A stretch of 64,000 bases of DNA from the NCBI RefSeq assembly GCF_020510665.1, contig NZ_CP075187.1, positions 2,190,501-2,254,500 on the forward strand, read 5' to 3'. The stretch comes from Dechloromonas denitrificans. Its GTDB lineage: Bacteria > Pseudomonadota > Gammaproteobacteria > Burkholderiales > Rhodocyclaceae. Under the pieces are notes generated by a model. That model was not told the origin of the DNA. It was given only the letters and a program-made list of their open reading frames with translations, and did not search any database. Numbering within the stretch: the stretch's first letter is position 1; every line of letters begins with the position of its first letter. Made by a program: the position numbers and the translations under genes. This document shows positions 54,540 through 62,599 of this stretch, in pieces.

Positions 54540-55741
54540 CAGAACATTCTCATGCCGACGCTGGACGCTGCTTTCTTGCCCGCCGCATTTTCACCGGTCA
54601 CCACTCGATCACCCGCCTTCAAGTCGCCGCCGACCACCTCGGTATTGCGATTATCGGTAATGCCGACCTGCACGCTGACCGCTTTGATTTCGTCGCCGGA
54701 AAGCACGTAGACCGTGCCACTCTGGCCATCGCGCTTCTTGCCTTTTTTCTCGCCGGGGGCAGCAGGTGCTGCGGTCGACGCCGGCTTTCCGGCATTTTCA
54801 GCGCTCTTTTCCGACGCCTCGGCCGGCTTGAAACGCAAGGCTGCATTCGGCACGAGCAGGACGCCTTCCTTGCGTGCCGTGCCGATATTGACGTAGGCCG
54901 TCATGCCCGGCAGCAGGACCAATTCGGGGTTAGCCACAGTAACGCGAACGTTGTAGGTGACGACATTTTGCTGGTTGGTCGGATTGAGCCGGATCTGCTG
55001 CACTTCGCCGCTGAAATTGCGGTTCGGAAAGGCGTCGACCGTGAAACGCGCCTTCTGGCCTTCGCGCAGGTTGCCGATGTCGGCTTCGGCAAAACTGGTG
55101 TCGATGCGCATTTCGGTCAGATCCTGGGCAATCTTGATCAGCACCGGCGTCTGGAAGCTGGCTGCAACCGTCTGGCCGAGATCGACCACGCGATCGACCA
55201 CCACGCCGGAAACCGGCGAGCGGATGGTGGTGTTGCCGAGATTGACCCGATCCTTGTCGAGCTGCGCCTTGGCCTGGGCAAGTTGTGCCGTGGCCGATTT
55301 GAGCGCCTGACGAGTTTGGTCGTACTCCTGTTTCGAGACGTACTCCTGGGCAAACAGCGCCTTGATCCGCGCCTCATTGGCCTGCGCCAACTCCAGCGCT
55401 GCATTGGCGCTGGCCAGATTGGCTTCGCTCTGGCGGGCCTGCGCCGTCAGCAAGGCGGCATCCAGTTCGAGCAGCGGCTGGCCTTCCTTGACCTTGTCGT
55501 TGAAATCGACGTACAGCTTCTTGACGGTGCCGGAGACCTGCGTGCCGACACTGACCAGTACGACCGGATTGAGCGTGCCGTTGGCCGAAACGGTCTGGGT
55601 CACCTCGCCCTTGTCGATCGTCGCCAGCTTATAACGCTGCTCCGGGTTCTGCGCTTCACGCTGCTTCGAGTACCACAGGCCGCCACCGATCAAGCCGGCG
55701 ATCACGGTCGTACCTACGAGAATCTTGCCTATCCGTTTCAT
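54539..55741 (-). CDS. MacA-like periplasmic adaptor (HlyD/RND membrane-fusion family)
   Basis: 400 residues. N-terminal hydrophobic segment (GKILVGTTVIAGLIGGGLWYSKQ), lipoyl-like half (VSANGTLNPVVLVSVGTQVSGTVKKLYVDFNDKVKEG), long helical hairpin (EANLASANAALELAQANEARIKALFAQEYVSKQEYDQTRQAL), then a beta barrel (TTIRSPVSGVVVDRVVDLGQTVAAS). Bridges the MacB-like ATPase/permease and the TolC channel. A Pro/Ala/Lys linker (~320) contains a 13-base word copy coding ASTAAP. Stop of the TolC gene overlaps the ATG. Confidence 0.94.
   Translation of the reverse strand: MKRIGKILVGTTVIAGLIGGGLWYSKQREAQNPEQRYKLATIDKGEVTQTVSANGTLNPVVLVSVGTQVSGTVKKLYVDFNDKVKEGQPLLELDAALLTAQARQSEANLASANAALELAQANEARIKALFAQEYVSKQEYDQTRQALKSATAQLAQAKAQLDKDRVNLGNTTIRSPVSGVVVDRVVDLGQTVAASFQTPVLIKIAQDLTEMRIDTSFAEADIGNLREGQKARFTVDAFPNRNFSGEVQQIRLNPTNQQNVVTYNVRVTVANPELVLLPGMTAYVNIGTARKEGVLLVPNAALRFKPAEASEKSAENAGKPASTAAPAAPGEKKGKKRDGQSGTVYVLSGDEIKAVSVQVGITDNRNTEVVGGDLKAGDRVVTGENAAGKKAASSVGMRMF
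54767..54779 (+). repeat. 13-base word (copy 11)
   Basis: TGCTGCGGTCGAC in the adaptor gene, antisense to it, coding ASTAA within a low-complexity linker. Confidence 0.85.
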
Positions 55742-57138
55742 GGTCTTCCTTCCACTGCGGCTGGAGCTTGCAGCAGTGTGTAATCAAGTGCGCCGACCGA
55801 CTGGGCCAGCGTGGCGCGGTAAACATGCCAGTCGAGCCCGGCCTGGATGCGTTGCAGACGGGCGCTGGCCAGCGCACTTTGCGCCGTCAGCAAATCGAGC
55901 ACCGTGCCGACACCGGCTTTGTAGCGCCCCAGTGCAACCCGCTCGGACTGCTCGGCGCTGGCCACCAGATCGGCCGTTGTCTTGAGGCTTTCGGTTGCCG
56001 TGTTCAGACTCTGGTAGGCACGCCAGACGTCGAGTGCCACCTGGGACCGAATGCGGTCGCGCTGCGCCGCCTTGAGGTCGACCTGGGCCGCGGCCGAACG
56101 GACACGGTAAGTCGTTTCGAATCCGGAGAAAATCGGCACGTTGACCGTGACACCCAGATTACCGGCGTTGGTCACGACGCCGCCGACATCCTGCCAGGTC
56201 GGCCCGGTAGACAGGGTGACGCTCGGTCGGCCTTGCGCCCGGGCCAGCTCGACACCGGCTTCGGCCGCCTTGAACTGGGCCTCGGCAGCCTGCAAGTCCG
56301 GCCGACGCGCACGGGCTTCCGCAATCAGCGCGTCGATATCCTGCTGAAAAGCCGCTTCGGGCAAAGTGGGCGGCACATCAGCCAGTTGAATTTTCTGCTG
56401 CGCATCGAAGCCCATCGCATTGGCCAGCGCCCCCAAGGCATTGCGTGCGTCGCCTTCCGCCTTGATCCGGTTGAGCCGGGCCTGCGACAACGCGGTCTGC
56501 GCCTGCAAACGATCGGCTGGCGTCGCGACACCAGCCTGGTAACGCGCCTCGGCGGCGGCAAAACTCTCACGCGCCGCACGCTCGGCCTCGCCGGTCGCAA
56601 CAACCGCCGCACGAGTGGCCTGCGCCGTGTAATAAGTCTGCAACGCCGCAAGAAACAGGGACTGGATCGTCGAGTTCTGGGTGGAAGCGGCTGCGCTGAG
56701 CAATTGCCGGGCATTTTCAATATTGGCCGAACGCTGGCCAAAATCGAACAGCAACCAGGAAAGCGTCAATGCAGCATTGCTCTGGTTGTAATTGCGTTGT
56801 TCGGTGTAATTGCGAACGCCGCTCAAACGGCCATCGAGATCAGGCAACCAGGCTGACTGGGCAACGCCCAGCAGTGCCGCCTGAACGCGGGCGGCGGCCC
56901 AGATTTCGCGCGTCTGCGGATGATTGCACAAGGCCAGGTCGACCGCATCGATCGCATTCAGAGCGTTCGCCGGAATCGCTGTGGCACAAGGCGCTTCGCC
57001 AACGCGGGCAGACAGGCCGGGTGATGGCCGGAGCGGCAAGGCCGCATCGGTCGAAAAGGGATCAGCCAGGCCACCCGCCCAAACGGGCGTGGCCAGACAG
57101 CAGAAGAAAGCGAGCGTTCGATGCAGGAATTTCGGCAT
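55738..57138 (-). CDS. TolC-family outer-membrane channel
   Basis: 466 residues. Signal peptide MPKFLHRTLAFFCCLATPVWAG, two OEP repeats of helices (LQAQTALSQARLNRIKAEGDA..., AQVDLKAAQRDRIRSQVALDVWRAYQSLNTATES), typical of TolC/NodT trimeric channels. First gene of the tolC-macA-lolD-macB unit (export system of unknown substrate). The promoter lies in the 64 bp to 57202, where TTGTTTCCG is seen but no clear -10. Confidence 0.93.
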   Translation of the reverse strand: MPKFLHRTLAFFCCLATPVWAGGLADPFSTDAALPLRPSPGLSARVGEAPCATAIPANALNAIDAVDLALCNHPQTREIWAAARVQAALLGVAQSAWLPDLDGRLSGVRNYTEQRNYNQSNAALTLSWLLFDFGQRSANIENARQLLSAAASTQNSTIQSLFLAALQTYYTAQATRAAVVATGEAERAARESFAAAEARYQAGVATPADRLQAQTALSQARLNRIKAEGDARNALGALANAMGFDAQQKIQLADVPPTLPEAAFQQDIDALIAEARARRPDLQAAEAQFKAAEAGVELARAQGRPSVTLSTGPTWQDVGGVVTNAGNLGVTVNVPIFSGFETTYRVRSAAAQVDLKAAQRDRIRSQVALDVWRAYQSLNTATESLKTTADLVASAEQSERVALGRYKAGVGTVLDLLTAQSALASARLQRIQAGLDWHVYRATLAQSVGALDYTLLQAPAAVEGRP

Positions 57139-57202
57139 GGGCGCTAGTTTAACCGCCCATGTGTGACGAAAACTGTGAGCAATTGTTTCCGAACGCCTCT
57201 TT

Positions 57203-58342
57203 TCAGCGCATCAGACGACCACCGTTACCCACAATCGTCACTTCGACAAAACGCGAGCCCAGGCGATCCTTGCCGTTGTAATTGACCGTAAAACCACCGG
57301 AGTCATAAGGCCGCATACCATCGAGCGCAGCCAGCAGCTTTTCCCGATTCAGTTGTGGGCCGGCTCGCTGCAATGCCTCAACCATGACCTTGGCCGCCAG
57401 ATAACCTTCAAGCGTTGTGTAAGTCGCCCCCGCCGCCGGCTGGAACTCCTTGGGCAATGCCAAAAACTCACGCACCACCGGCTTGGTACTACTCCAGGGA
57501 TAAGGCACGACCTGTGAGATGGCGACACCGACCACTTCATTACCCAGTTCGGCCTGCAGCGCCTTGAAACCAACCACGGACAAGGCGAAAAACTGGGGAA
57601 CCTGCCCGGTCTGGCGCATTTGCTTGACGAAAGCAGCCGTCGGTTTGTAGGTACTGATCATCACGACCGCCTGCGGGTTGACCGCAGCAATCGCCTTGAC
57701 CGCCTCGGTCACATCATTTTTCGTCTTGTCGTAGACGCCGCTGCCACGCAGTTTCAGTCCGCGCTTTTTCAGCGCATTCTCGACCCCGGCCAGACCCGCC
57801 TTGCCAAAAGCGTCATTCTGGTAAAACACGGCAATCCGGTCGATGCCCAGCGTGGTCAGCTGATCGATGATTTTTTCACTTTCGTCGCCATAACTGGCAC
57901 GCAGCCAGAATGTGGTCGGCGAAGGCTGGGCGCGCAGTTCGTCCGAGCCGGTGTAGGGCGCCAACGACGGAACGCCGCGTTCATTGACCAAGGGCTGCAC
58001 GGCGGCGTAATTGGCACTGCCGAACATCCCGAAAAAAGCGAGCACACCGTCTTTATCAAGTAGCCGGCGGGCGTTTTCAAGCGACCGCTCGACGACGTAA
58101 GCATCATCCATCGCCAGCAGTTCAATCCGCCGACCATGCACGCCGCCCTTGCTATTCACCCAATTAAAATAAGCCAGCGCACCGTCGCGGTATTCCGTAC
58201 CGAGTTCGGCGAGTGCTCCGGTCAACGGAACGGATTGACCCAATTTGATCGTCCCGCCTTGCTGCGCCCTTGCACTCGACAAAGGCAACAAGACCAGACA
58301 GGAAAACAGCAGCCCGGCCAGGGCGCGCCAATTCATTTTCAT
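57203..58342 (-). CDS. LivK-type ABC transporter substrate-binding protein
   Basis: 379 residues from the ATG at 58342 (CGGAGA eight bases upstream). Signal peptide MKMNWRALAGLLFSCLVLLPLSSARA, then Peripla_BP_6 fold: IKLGQSVPLTGALAELGTEYRDGALAYFNWVN and LAFFGMFGSANYAAVQPLVN. Binds a branched-chain amino acid, amide or aromatic ligand; the specificity is not visible. No permease or ATPase genes adjoin. Its leader (58343-58502) is predicted to fold strongly. It carries a 13-base word copy coding IAAVNP. Confidence 0.88.
   Translation of the reverse strand: MKMNWRALAGLLFSCLVLLPLSSARAQQGGTIKLGQSVPLTGALAELGTEYRDGALAYFNWVNSKGGVHGRRIELLAMDDAYVVERSLENARRLLDKDGVLAFFGMFGSANYAAVQPLVNERGVPSLAPYTGSDELRAQPSPTTFWLRASYGDESEKIIDQLTTLGIDRIAVFYQNDAFGKAGLAGVENALKKRGLKLRGSGVYDKTKNDVTEAVKAIAAVNPQAVVMISTYKPTAAFVKQMRQTGQVPQFFALSVVGFKALQAELGNEVVGVAISQVVPYPWSSTKPVVREFLALPKEFQPAAGATYTTLEGYLAAKVMVEALQRAGPQLNREKLLAALDGMRPYDSGGFTVNYNGKDRLGSRFVEVTIVGNGGRLMR
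57677..57689 (-). repeat. 13-base word (copy 12, AAC form)
   Basis: GTTGACCGCAGCA on the plus strand, in the LivK-like gene, coding IAAVN. Confidence 0.85.
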
Positions 58343-58361
58343 GCAGATTCTCCGAGGGATG

Positions 58362-58495
58362 CGCACCTTGGCCTGATCGCCGGTGCATTCTTTTTTAGCG
58401 CCGGGGAACCCCCACGGCAGAATGACTTTAGCCCGACCTGGCGGGTCAGATTGTCATGCAAACGACAAAGCCGGCAAGGAAGGCCCCTGCCGTGG
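58362..58495 (-). promoter_or_regulatory. structured leader candidate upstream of the LivK-like gene
   Basis: Between the ankyrin stop and the LivK start lies 160 bp with nested inverted repeats. A nine-base outer stem pairs CCACGGCAG (58412-58420) with CTGCCGTGG (58487-58495). Inside are TTGTC/GACAA (58451-58455/58464-58468), CCCG/CGGG (58432-58435/58442-58445) and GCC/GGC (58470-58472/58482-58484). Next come GGGG/CCCC (58403-58412) and an eight-base stem GCACC..GGC/GCC.GGTGC (58363-58386) just before the ribosome-binding site. The arrangement resembles a multi-branch riboswitch-type leader. No known class is recognised. Confidence 0.5.
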
Positions 58496-58502
58496 CTAAG
58501 TT

Positions 58503-59012
58503 TCAGCGCATTTTGGTTGCAGCCCGCAGTGCGTCGGCCTCAAGCACCATCGTATCGGTCCCGATGCAGCGCACGGCATCGATTTCCTCAAAGACCGGTT
58601 CGGCTTCAAATGCACCATGATCAGCTTCGCTGCTTTCCTGAGTGTGTCCGTCACGGAAAGCCTTCCACTGGGCTAGCATGATCTCATGCTCAGTCAGACC
58701 GGTAACGGCGCCAACCGGCACCTTGGCCCCCAGTTCGATCAGCGTCCGGACAACCTCCGTCCGGCTGCCGCGCATGGCCATGCTGAGCGGCGACGTTGCC
58801 AGATCGTTATCGACCAGATTGACCTTGGCGCCCCGTTTGGCCAGTTCGCGCACGATATCGACATGCCCCATGAAGCAGGCAATGCCCATCGGCAAACCGG
58901 AATCCCCGTGACCATCATCCATCTCGACCGGCGTACCGGCGTCAAGCAGCCTGCAAACTTCCTTGAGCTGGCCGGTGCGAATTGCCTTGATGAGTAAGAG
59001 TTGTGCAGTCAT
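58503..59012 (-). CDS. ankyrin-repeat protein with C-terminal GTDT motif (second copy)
   Basis: 169 residues without signal peptide. Ankyrin repeats at ~5-105 (LPMGIACFMGHVDIVRELAKRGAKVNLV; SPLSMAMRGSRTEVVRTLIELGAKVP), then an acidic linker and the C-terminal EIDAVRCIGTDTMVLEADALRAATKMR. Parallels the gene at 44131-44790 in order of parts and closing VRxxxGTDT motif. Function unknown. Co-directional with the LivK-like gene downstream and separated from it by the structured leader. The 245 bp to azlC (59013-59257) contain no gene that I can support. Confidence 0.83.
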   Translation of the reverse strand: MTAQLLLIKAIRTGQLKEVCRLLDAGTPVEMDDGHGDSGLPMGIACFMGHVDIVRELAKRGAKVNLVDNDLATSPLSMAMRGSRTEVVRTLIELGAKVPVGAVTGLTEHEIMLAQWKAFRDGHTQESSEADHGAFEAEPVFEEIDAVRCIGTDTMVLEADALRAATKMR

Positions 59013-59257
59013 GGTGTGTCGGGAAGCTGGTGGCTAATCATTTCGTTATAGTTCGAATGATACCGCGACCGCGGACCGATGGTCTGTAGCGCGCCGGTGA
59101 CATGATGTAAAGCCTTGTAGGGTTTGCTTCGAGATCATGCATTTCAGGCTGTCGGACACGGTCGACCGGACAAAAGTTCAAGATGCCGTCCAACGCTGTT
59201 TCACCCCGCCCCCACCTCACTGTATGCTGTCACGCCTTTGAACAAGCAAGGACAACG

Positions 59258-59962
59258 GTGACATCGAGTTTCCGCACAGGCGCCCGTGAAGGTTTTGCGG
59301 CTTTTTTGCCGCTCTCGGTCGGCCTCGTACCATGGGCGCTGGTCATGGGCATGGCGATGATCAGTACAGGATTCAGCCCGCTCCAGGCGATGGGCATGAA
59401 TGTGATTGTCTTCGCCGGCACCGCCCAACTCGGCACATTGCCGCTGATCGCCGCCGAAGCACCGATCTGGCTGATCATCATGACCGCGCTGGCACTCAAT
59501 TTGCGATTCGTCATCTTCAGCGCAGCCATTGCCCCGGGTTTTCGCGGCACCCGGCTGGCCGAACGCTGGCTGGCCGGCCATCTGCTGACCGACGGGGTAT
59601 TCGCCGTCTGCCTCGACAAAATGCTGCACAACGACGATCCACGCTGGCGACTTGGCTACTTTCTGGCACCCGCAGCCTGGTCATGGCTACTCTGGCAAGT
59701 TTTCGCACTGATCGGCATTCTTGCGGCAGCCTACATTCCCCGCCAATGGTCGCTTGAATTCATGGCAAACATTGCGCTGATCGTACTGCTCGTGCCGATG
59801 GCCCGTGTCCGCCCGATGCTGATCGCCGCAATTATTGGCGGAACCAGCGCGACATTACTACGCAACCTGCCTTTGCGACTCGGCGTGATTGTCGGCATCT
59901 GCGCCGGCATTGCTGCCGGTTTTGCCGCGGAAAACATCGAACACAGGAACAAGCAGCCATGA
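59258..59962 (+). CDS. azlC: AzlC-family branched-chain amino acid exporter subunit
   Basis: 234 residues from a GTG at 59258 with AAGGA five bases upstream; the longer frame to 59183 has a non-family N-terminus. Membrane protein with REGFAAFLPLSVGLVPWALVMGMAMISTGFSPLQAMGMNVIVFAGTAQLGTLPLI characteristic of AzlC. Exports branched-chain amino acids (AzlC with AzlD). The stop overlaps the azlD start by four bases. Confidence 0.93.
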   Translation: MTSSFRTGAREGFAAFLPLSVGLVPWALVMGMAMISTGFSPLQAMGMNVIVFAGTAQLGTLPLIAAEAPIWLIIMTALALNLRFVIFSAAIAPGFRGTRLAERWLAGHLLTDGVFAVCLDKMLHNDDPRWRLGYFLAPAAWSWLLWQVFALIGILAAAYIPRQWSLEFMANIALIVLLVPMARVRPMLIAAIIGGTSATLLRNLPLRLGVIVGICAGIAAGFAAENIEHRNKQP

Positions 59963-60285
59963 ATTTCGACACCTCGCTGTGGCTGGTTTTCATTTTGATC
60001 GGCCTAGCCACAACACTTCCTCGCGCCAGCTTCATCGTCCTCGGCAATCGGGTCACCCTGCCCGGCGTTGTCCAGCGCGCCCTGCGCTATGCCCCGGCGG
60101 CCGCCCTCGCGGCGATCGTGGTTCCCGACCTGCTGGTCGTCGGTAACGAATTACAGGTATTCAACCCCAAACTCGCCGCCGGCTGCGCCGCGGTTACAGC
60201 AAGCGTCTTGTGGCGCAACCCCTGGCTGCCCTTCATTGCCGGAATGACTGTTTTGCTCGGTTTACGCTTTGGATTAGGGCTTTAA
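59959..60285 (+). CDS. azlD: AzlD-family transporter small subunit
   Basis: 108 residues, four hydrophobic segments. [40 protein letters not shown] is the AzlD core. Small partner of AzlC. Ends 52 bp before pyrD. Confidence 0.92.
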   Translation: MNFDTSLWLVFILIGLATTLPRASFIVLGNRVTLPGVVQRALRYAPAAALAAIVVPDLLVVGNELQVFNPKLAAGCAAVTASVLWRNPWLPFIAGMTVLLGLRFGLGL

Positions 60286-60337
60286 GCGGGATTATTACGG
60301 CCAGAAATTGCTGCAATGCGGTAAAATCGCGCCCACT

Positions 60338-61381
60338 ATGCTCTATCCCCTCATCCGCAAATTCTTTTTCGCACTCGACGCCGAAACCGCCCACGGTATC
60401 GGCATGAGTGGTGTCGATCTTCTCAATGCCAGCGGCCTTGCCGGCCTGCTCGCCAAGCCTGTCGCCCCCTGCCCGGTCGACGTCATGGGCCTGCGTTTTC
60501 CGAACCCGGTCGGTCTGGCCGCCGGGCTGGACAAGAACGGCGACCACATCGACGGACTGGCCAAGCTGGGTTTCGGCTTCCTTGAAATCGGCACGATCAC
60601 CCCACGGCCGCAGGATGGCAACCCGCGCCCGCGCCTGTTCCGCATCCCGGAAGCCCAGGGCATCATCAATCGCATGGGCTTCAACAATGCCGGCGTCGAC
60701 AAACTGCTGGAAAACGTCCGGGCGGCTGAATTCCCGAAAAAGGGCGGCATTCTCGGCATCAACATCGGCAAGAATGCGACCACGCCCATCGAAAAGGCGG
60801 CTGAGGATTACCTGATCTGCCTGGAAAAAGTTTACAACGACGCCAGCTACATGACGGTGAATATCTCTTCCCCGAACACCAAGAACCTGCGCGAGTTGCA
60901 GAAGGATGATGCGCTGGACGATCTGCTCGCCCAGTTGAAGGCCAAGCAGGAACAACTGGCCGAACAGCACGGCAAATACGTGCCGATGGCCTTGAAGATC
61001 GCGCCCGATCTCGACGACACCCAAATCACCGCAATCGCCGATGCCTTGCGCCGGCACCGGATGGATGGCGTGATTGCGACCAATACAACCTTATCGCGCG
61101 ACGGCGTCGACGGTATGCAGAACGGCAATGAAGCCGGTGGCCTGTCCGGTGCGCCGGTTTTCCGCAAATCGACCGATGTGCTGAAAAAACTGTCGACCGC
61201 GCTGGCCGGCGAACTGCCGATCATCGGCGTCGGCGGCATTCTGGGCGGCGAAGATGCGGCCGAGAAAATCCGTGCCGGAGCAAGCCTGGTTCAGTTCTAC
61301 AGTGGTTTCATCTATCGCGGGCCGGATCTGGTCAGCGAGGTGGCGGATACATTGGCTAATATCATGAAGAAATCCGTATAA
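60338..61381 (+). CDS. pyrD: dihydroorotate dehydrogenase (quinone), class 2
   Basis: 347 residues from the ATG at 60338 ([20 protein letters not shown]); the frame upstream to 60308 lies in the leader. N-terminal amphipathic helices attach it to the membrane to reduce quinone, which distinguishes class 2 from cytosolic class 1. FMN-binding [15 protein letters not shown] and [16 protein letters not shown] (with the catalytic Ser in NISSPNT) are present. Fourth step of pyrimidine synthesis. TAAAAT at 60322-60327 may be a -10 box. Confidence 0.96.
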   Translation: MLYPLIRKFFFALDAETAHGIGMSGVDLLNASGLAGLLAKPVAPCPVDVMGLRFPNPVGLAAGLDKNGDHIDGLAKLGFGFLEIGTITPRPQDGNPRPRLFRIPEAQGIINRMGFNNAGVDKLLENVRAAEFPKKGGILGINIGKNATTPIEKAAEDYLICLEKVYNDASYMTVNISSPNTKNLRELQKDDALDDLLAQLKAKQEQLAEQHGKYVPMALKIAPDLDDTQITAIADALRRHRMDGVIATNTTLSRDGVDGMQNGNEAGGLSGAPVFRKSTDVLKKLSTALAGELPIIGVGGILGGEDAAEKIRAGASLVQFYSGFIYRGPDLVSEVADTLANIMKKSV

Positions 61382-61454
61382 GCCCATAACTTTGTCGCGG
61401 TTGTTTGCATTCCAGCAAAGCCCGATAATTCCGGGCCTCGAGCCTTAGAAAAAC

Positions 61455-62039
61455 ATGAGCCACTACTTATTCATCCTCGTCGGGGCGGTGTTGGTCAACA
61501 ACGTCGTTCTGGTGAAGATTCTCGGTCTTTGCCCCTTCATGGGCGTTTCCAAAAAGCTGGAAACCGCCTACGGCATGGGGGCCGCGACGACCTTCGTGCT
61601 GACCATGGCGACCGGCGCCAGCTACATCATCGATCACTACCTGTTGATGCCGTTCGGGCTGGAATATCTGCGCACGCTGTCCTTCATCGTCACCATCGCC
61701 GCCATCGTCCAGCTGACCGAAATGGTCATCGCCAAGACCTCGCCGGCGCTGCAGCAGACACTGGGCATCTATCTGCCCCTGATCACGACCAACTGCGCCG
61801 TGCTGGGTGTGCCGCTGCTCAATATCTCGAACGGCTACAACTTCATCGACTCGCTGCTGTTCGGCGCCGGCAGTGCCGTTGGCTTCTCGCTGGTCCTGAT
61901 CCTCTTCGCCGGCATCCGCGAGCGGATCGAAGGGGCCGACGTCCCGCTCTATTTCCGTGGCGTCGCCATCGCCATGGTCACTGCCGGGCTGATGGCGCTG
62001 GCCTTCATGGGTTTTGCCGGACTGGACAAGTACCAATAA
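61455..62039 (+). CDS. rsxA: Rnf/Rsx complex subunit A
   Basis: 194 residues, six membrane segments. [42 protein letters not shown] is diagnostic of RnfA. Part of the ion-motive ferredoxin-NAD oxidoreductase or the SoxR-reducing Rsx complex. The stop overlaps the rnfB start by one base. The 73 bp upstream contain no clear promoter. Confidence 0.96.
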   Translation: MSHYLFILVGAVLVNNVVLVKILGLCPFMGVSKKLETAYGMGAATTFVLTMATGASYIIDHYLLMPFGLEYLRTLSFIVTIAAIVQLTEMVIAKTSPALQQTLGIYLPLITTNCAVLGVPLLNISNGYNFIDSLLFGAGSAVGFSLVLILFAGIRERIEGADVPLYFRGVAIAMVTAGLMALAFMGFAGLDKYQ

Positions 62040-62599
62040 TGGATATCGTCCTCGCTATTGCCATCATGGCCCTCGGGGCCGTCGTACTGGGCGCGGCGCT
62101 CGGCTTTGCCTCGATCAAGTTCAAGGTCGAAGGCGACCCGCTGGTTGAAAAAATCGAAGCCATCTTGCCGCAAACCCAATGCGGCCAGTGCGGCTATCCG
62201 GGTTGCAAGCCTTACGCCGAAGCCATCGCCAATGGCGACGAGATCAACAAGTGCCCGCCAGGTGGCGTCGAAGGCGTCCAGCGCCTGGCCGATTTGCTCG
62301 GTCGTGAAGCCAAGCCGCTTGATGCCGAGGAGAAGCCGAAAGCCGTTGCGGTGATCGATGAAAACACCTGCATCGGCTGTACGCTGTGCATCCAGGCCTG
62401 CCCGGTCGATGCCATCGTCGGTGCCGCCAAGCAGATGCACATCATCATTGCCGCGCAATGTACCGGCTGCGAACTGTGTCTGCCGCCCTGCCCGGTCGAG
62501 TGCATCAATATGCAAGTGATTACCGAAAACATCGACAACTGGAAGTGGAAATATCCGGTCGTTGAAATCAAGGCAGCACCGGTCAAGGAAGCCGCCTGA
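62039..62599 (+). CDS. rsxB: Rnf/Rsx complex subunit B
   Basis: 186 residues from the ATG at 62039; the frame extends further upstream inside rnfA but that part is a shadow. One N-terminal membrane helix, then a [4Fe-4S] motif [15 protein letters not shown]...C (~46-70) and two ferredoxin-type clusters ([16 protein letters not shown] and [16 protein letters not shown]). Passes electrons from ferredoxin to the complex. One-base overlap with rnfA and one-base with rnfC. Confidence 0.96.
   Translation: MDIVLAIAIMALGAVVLGAALGFASIKFKVEGDPLVEKIEAILPQTQCGQCGYPGCKPYAEAIANGDEINKCPPGGVEGVQRLADLLGREAKPLDAEEKPKAVAVIDENTCIGCTLCIQACPVDAIVGAAKQMHIIIAAQCTGCELCLPPCPVECINMQVITENIDNWKWKYPVVEIKAAPVKEAA

Noticed and set aside
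58391..58396. T-run near the GGGG/CCCC stem as a terminator
   Set aside because: The run precedes the stem on the plus strand and becomes an A-run on the minus strand, so it does not form a rho-independent terminator in either direction.
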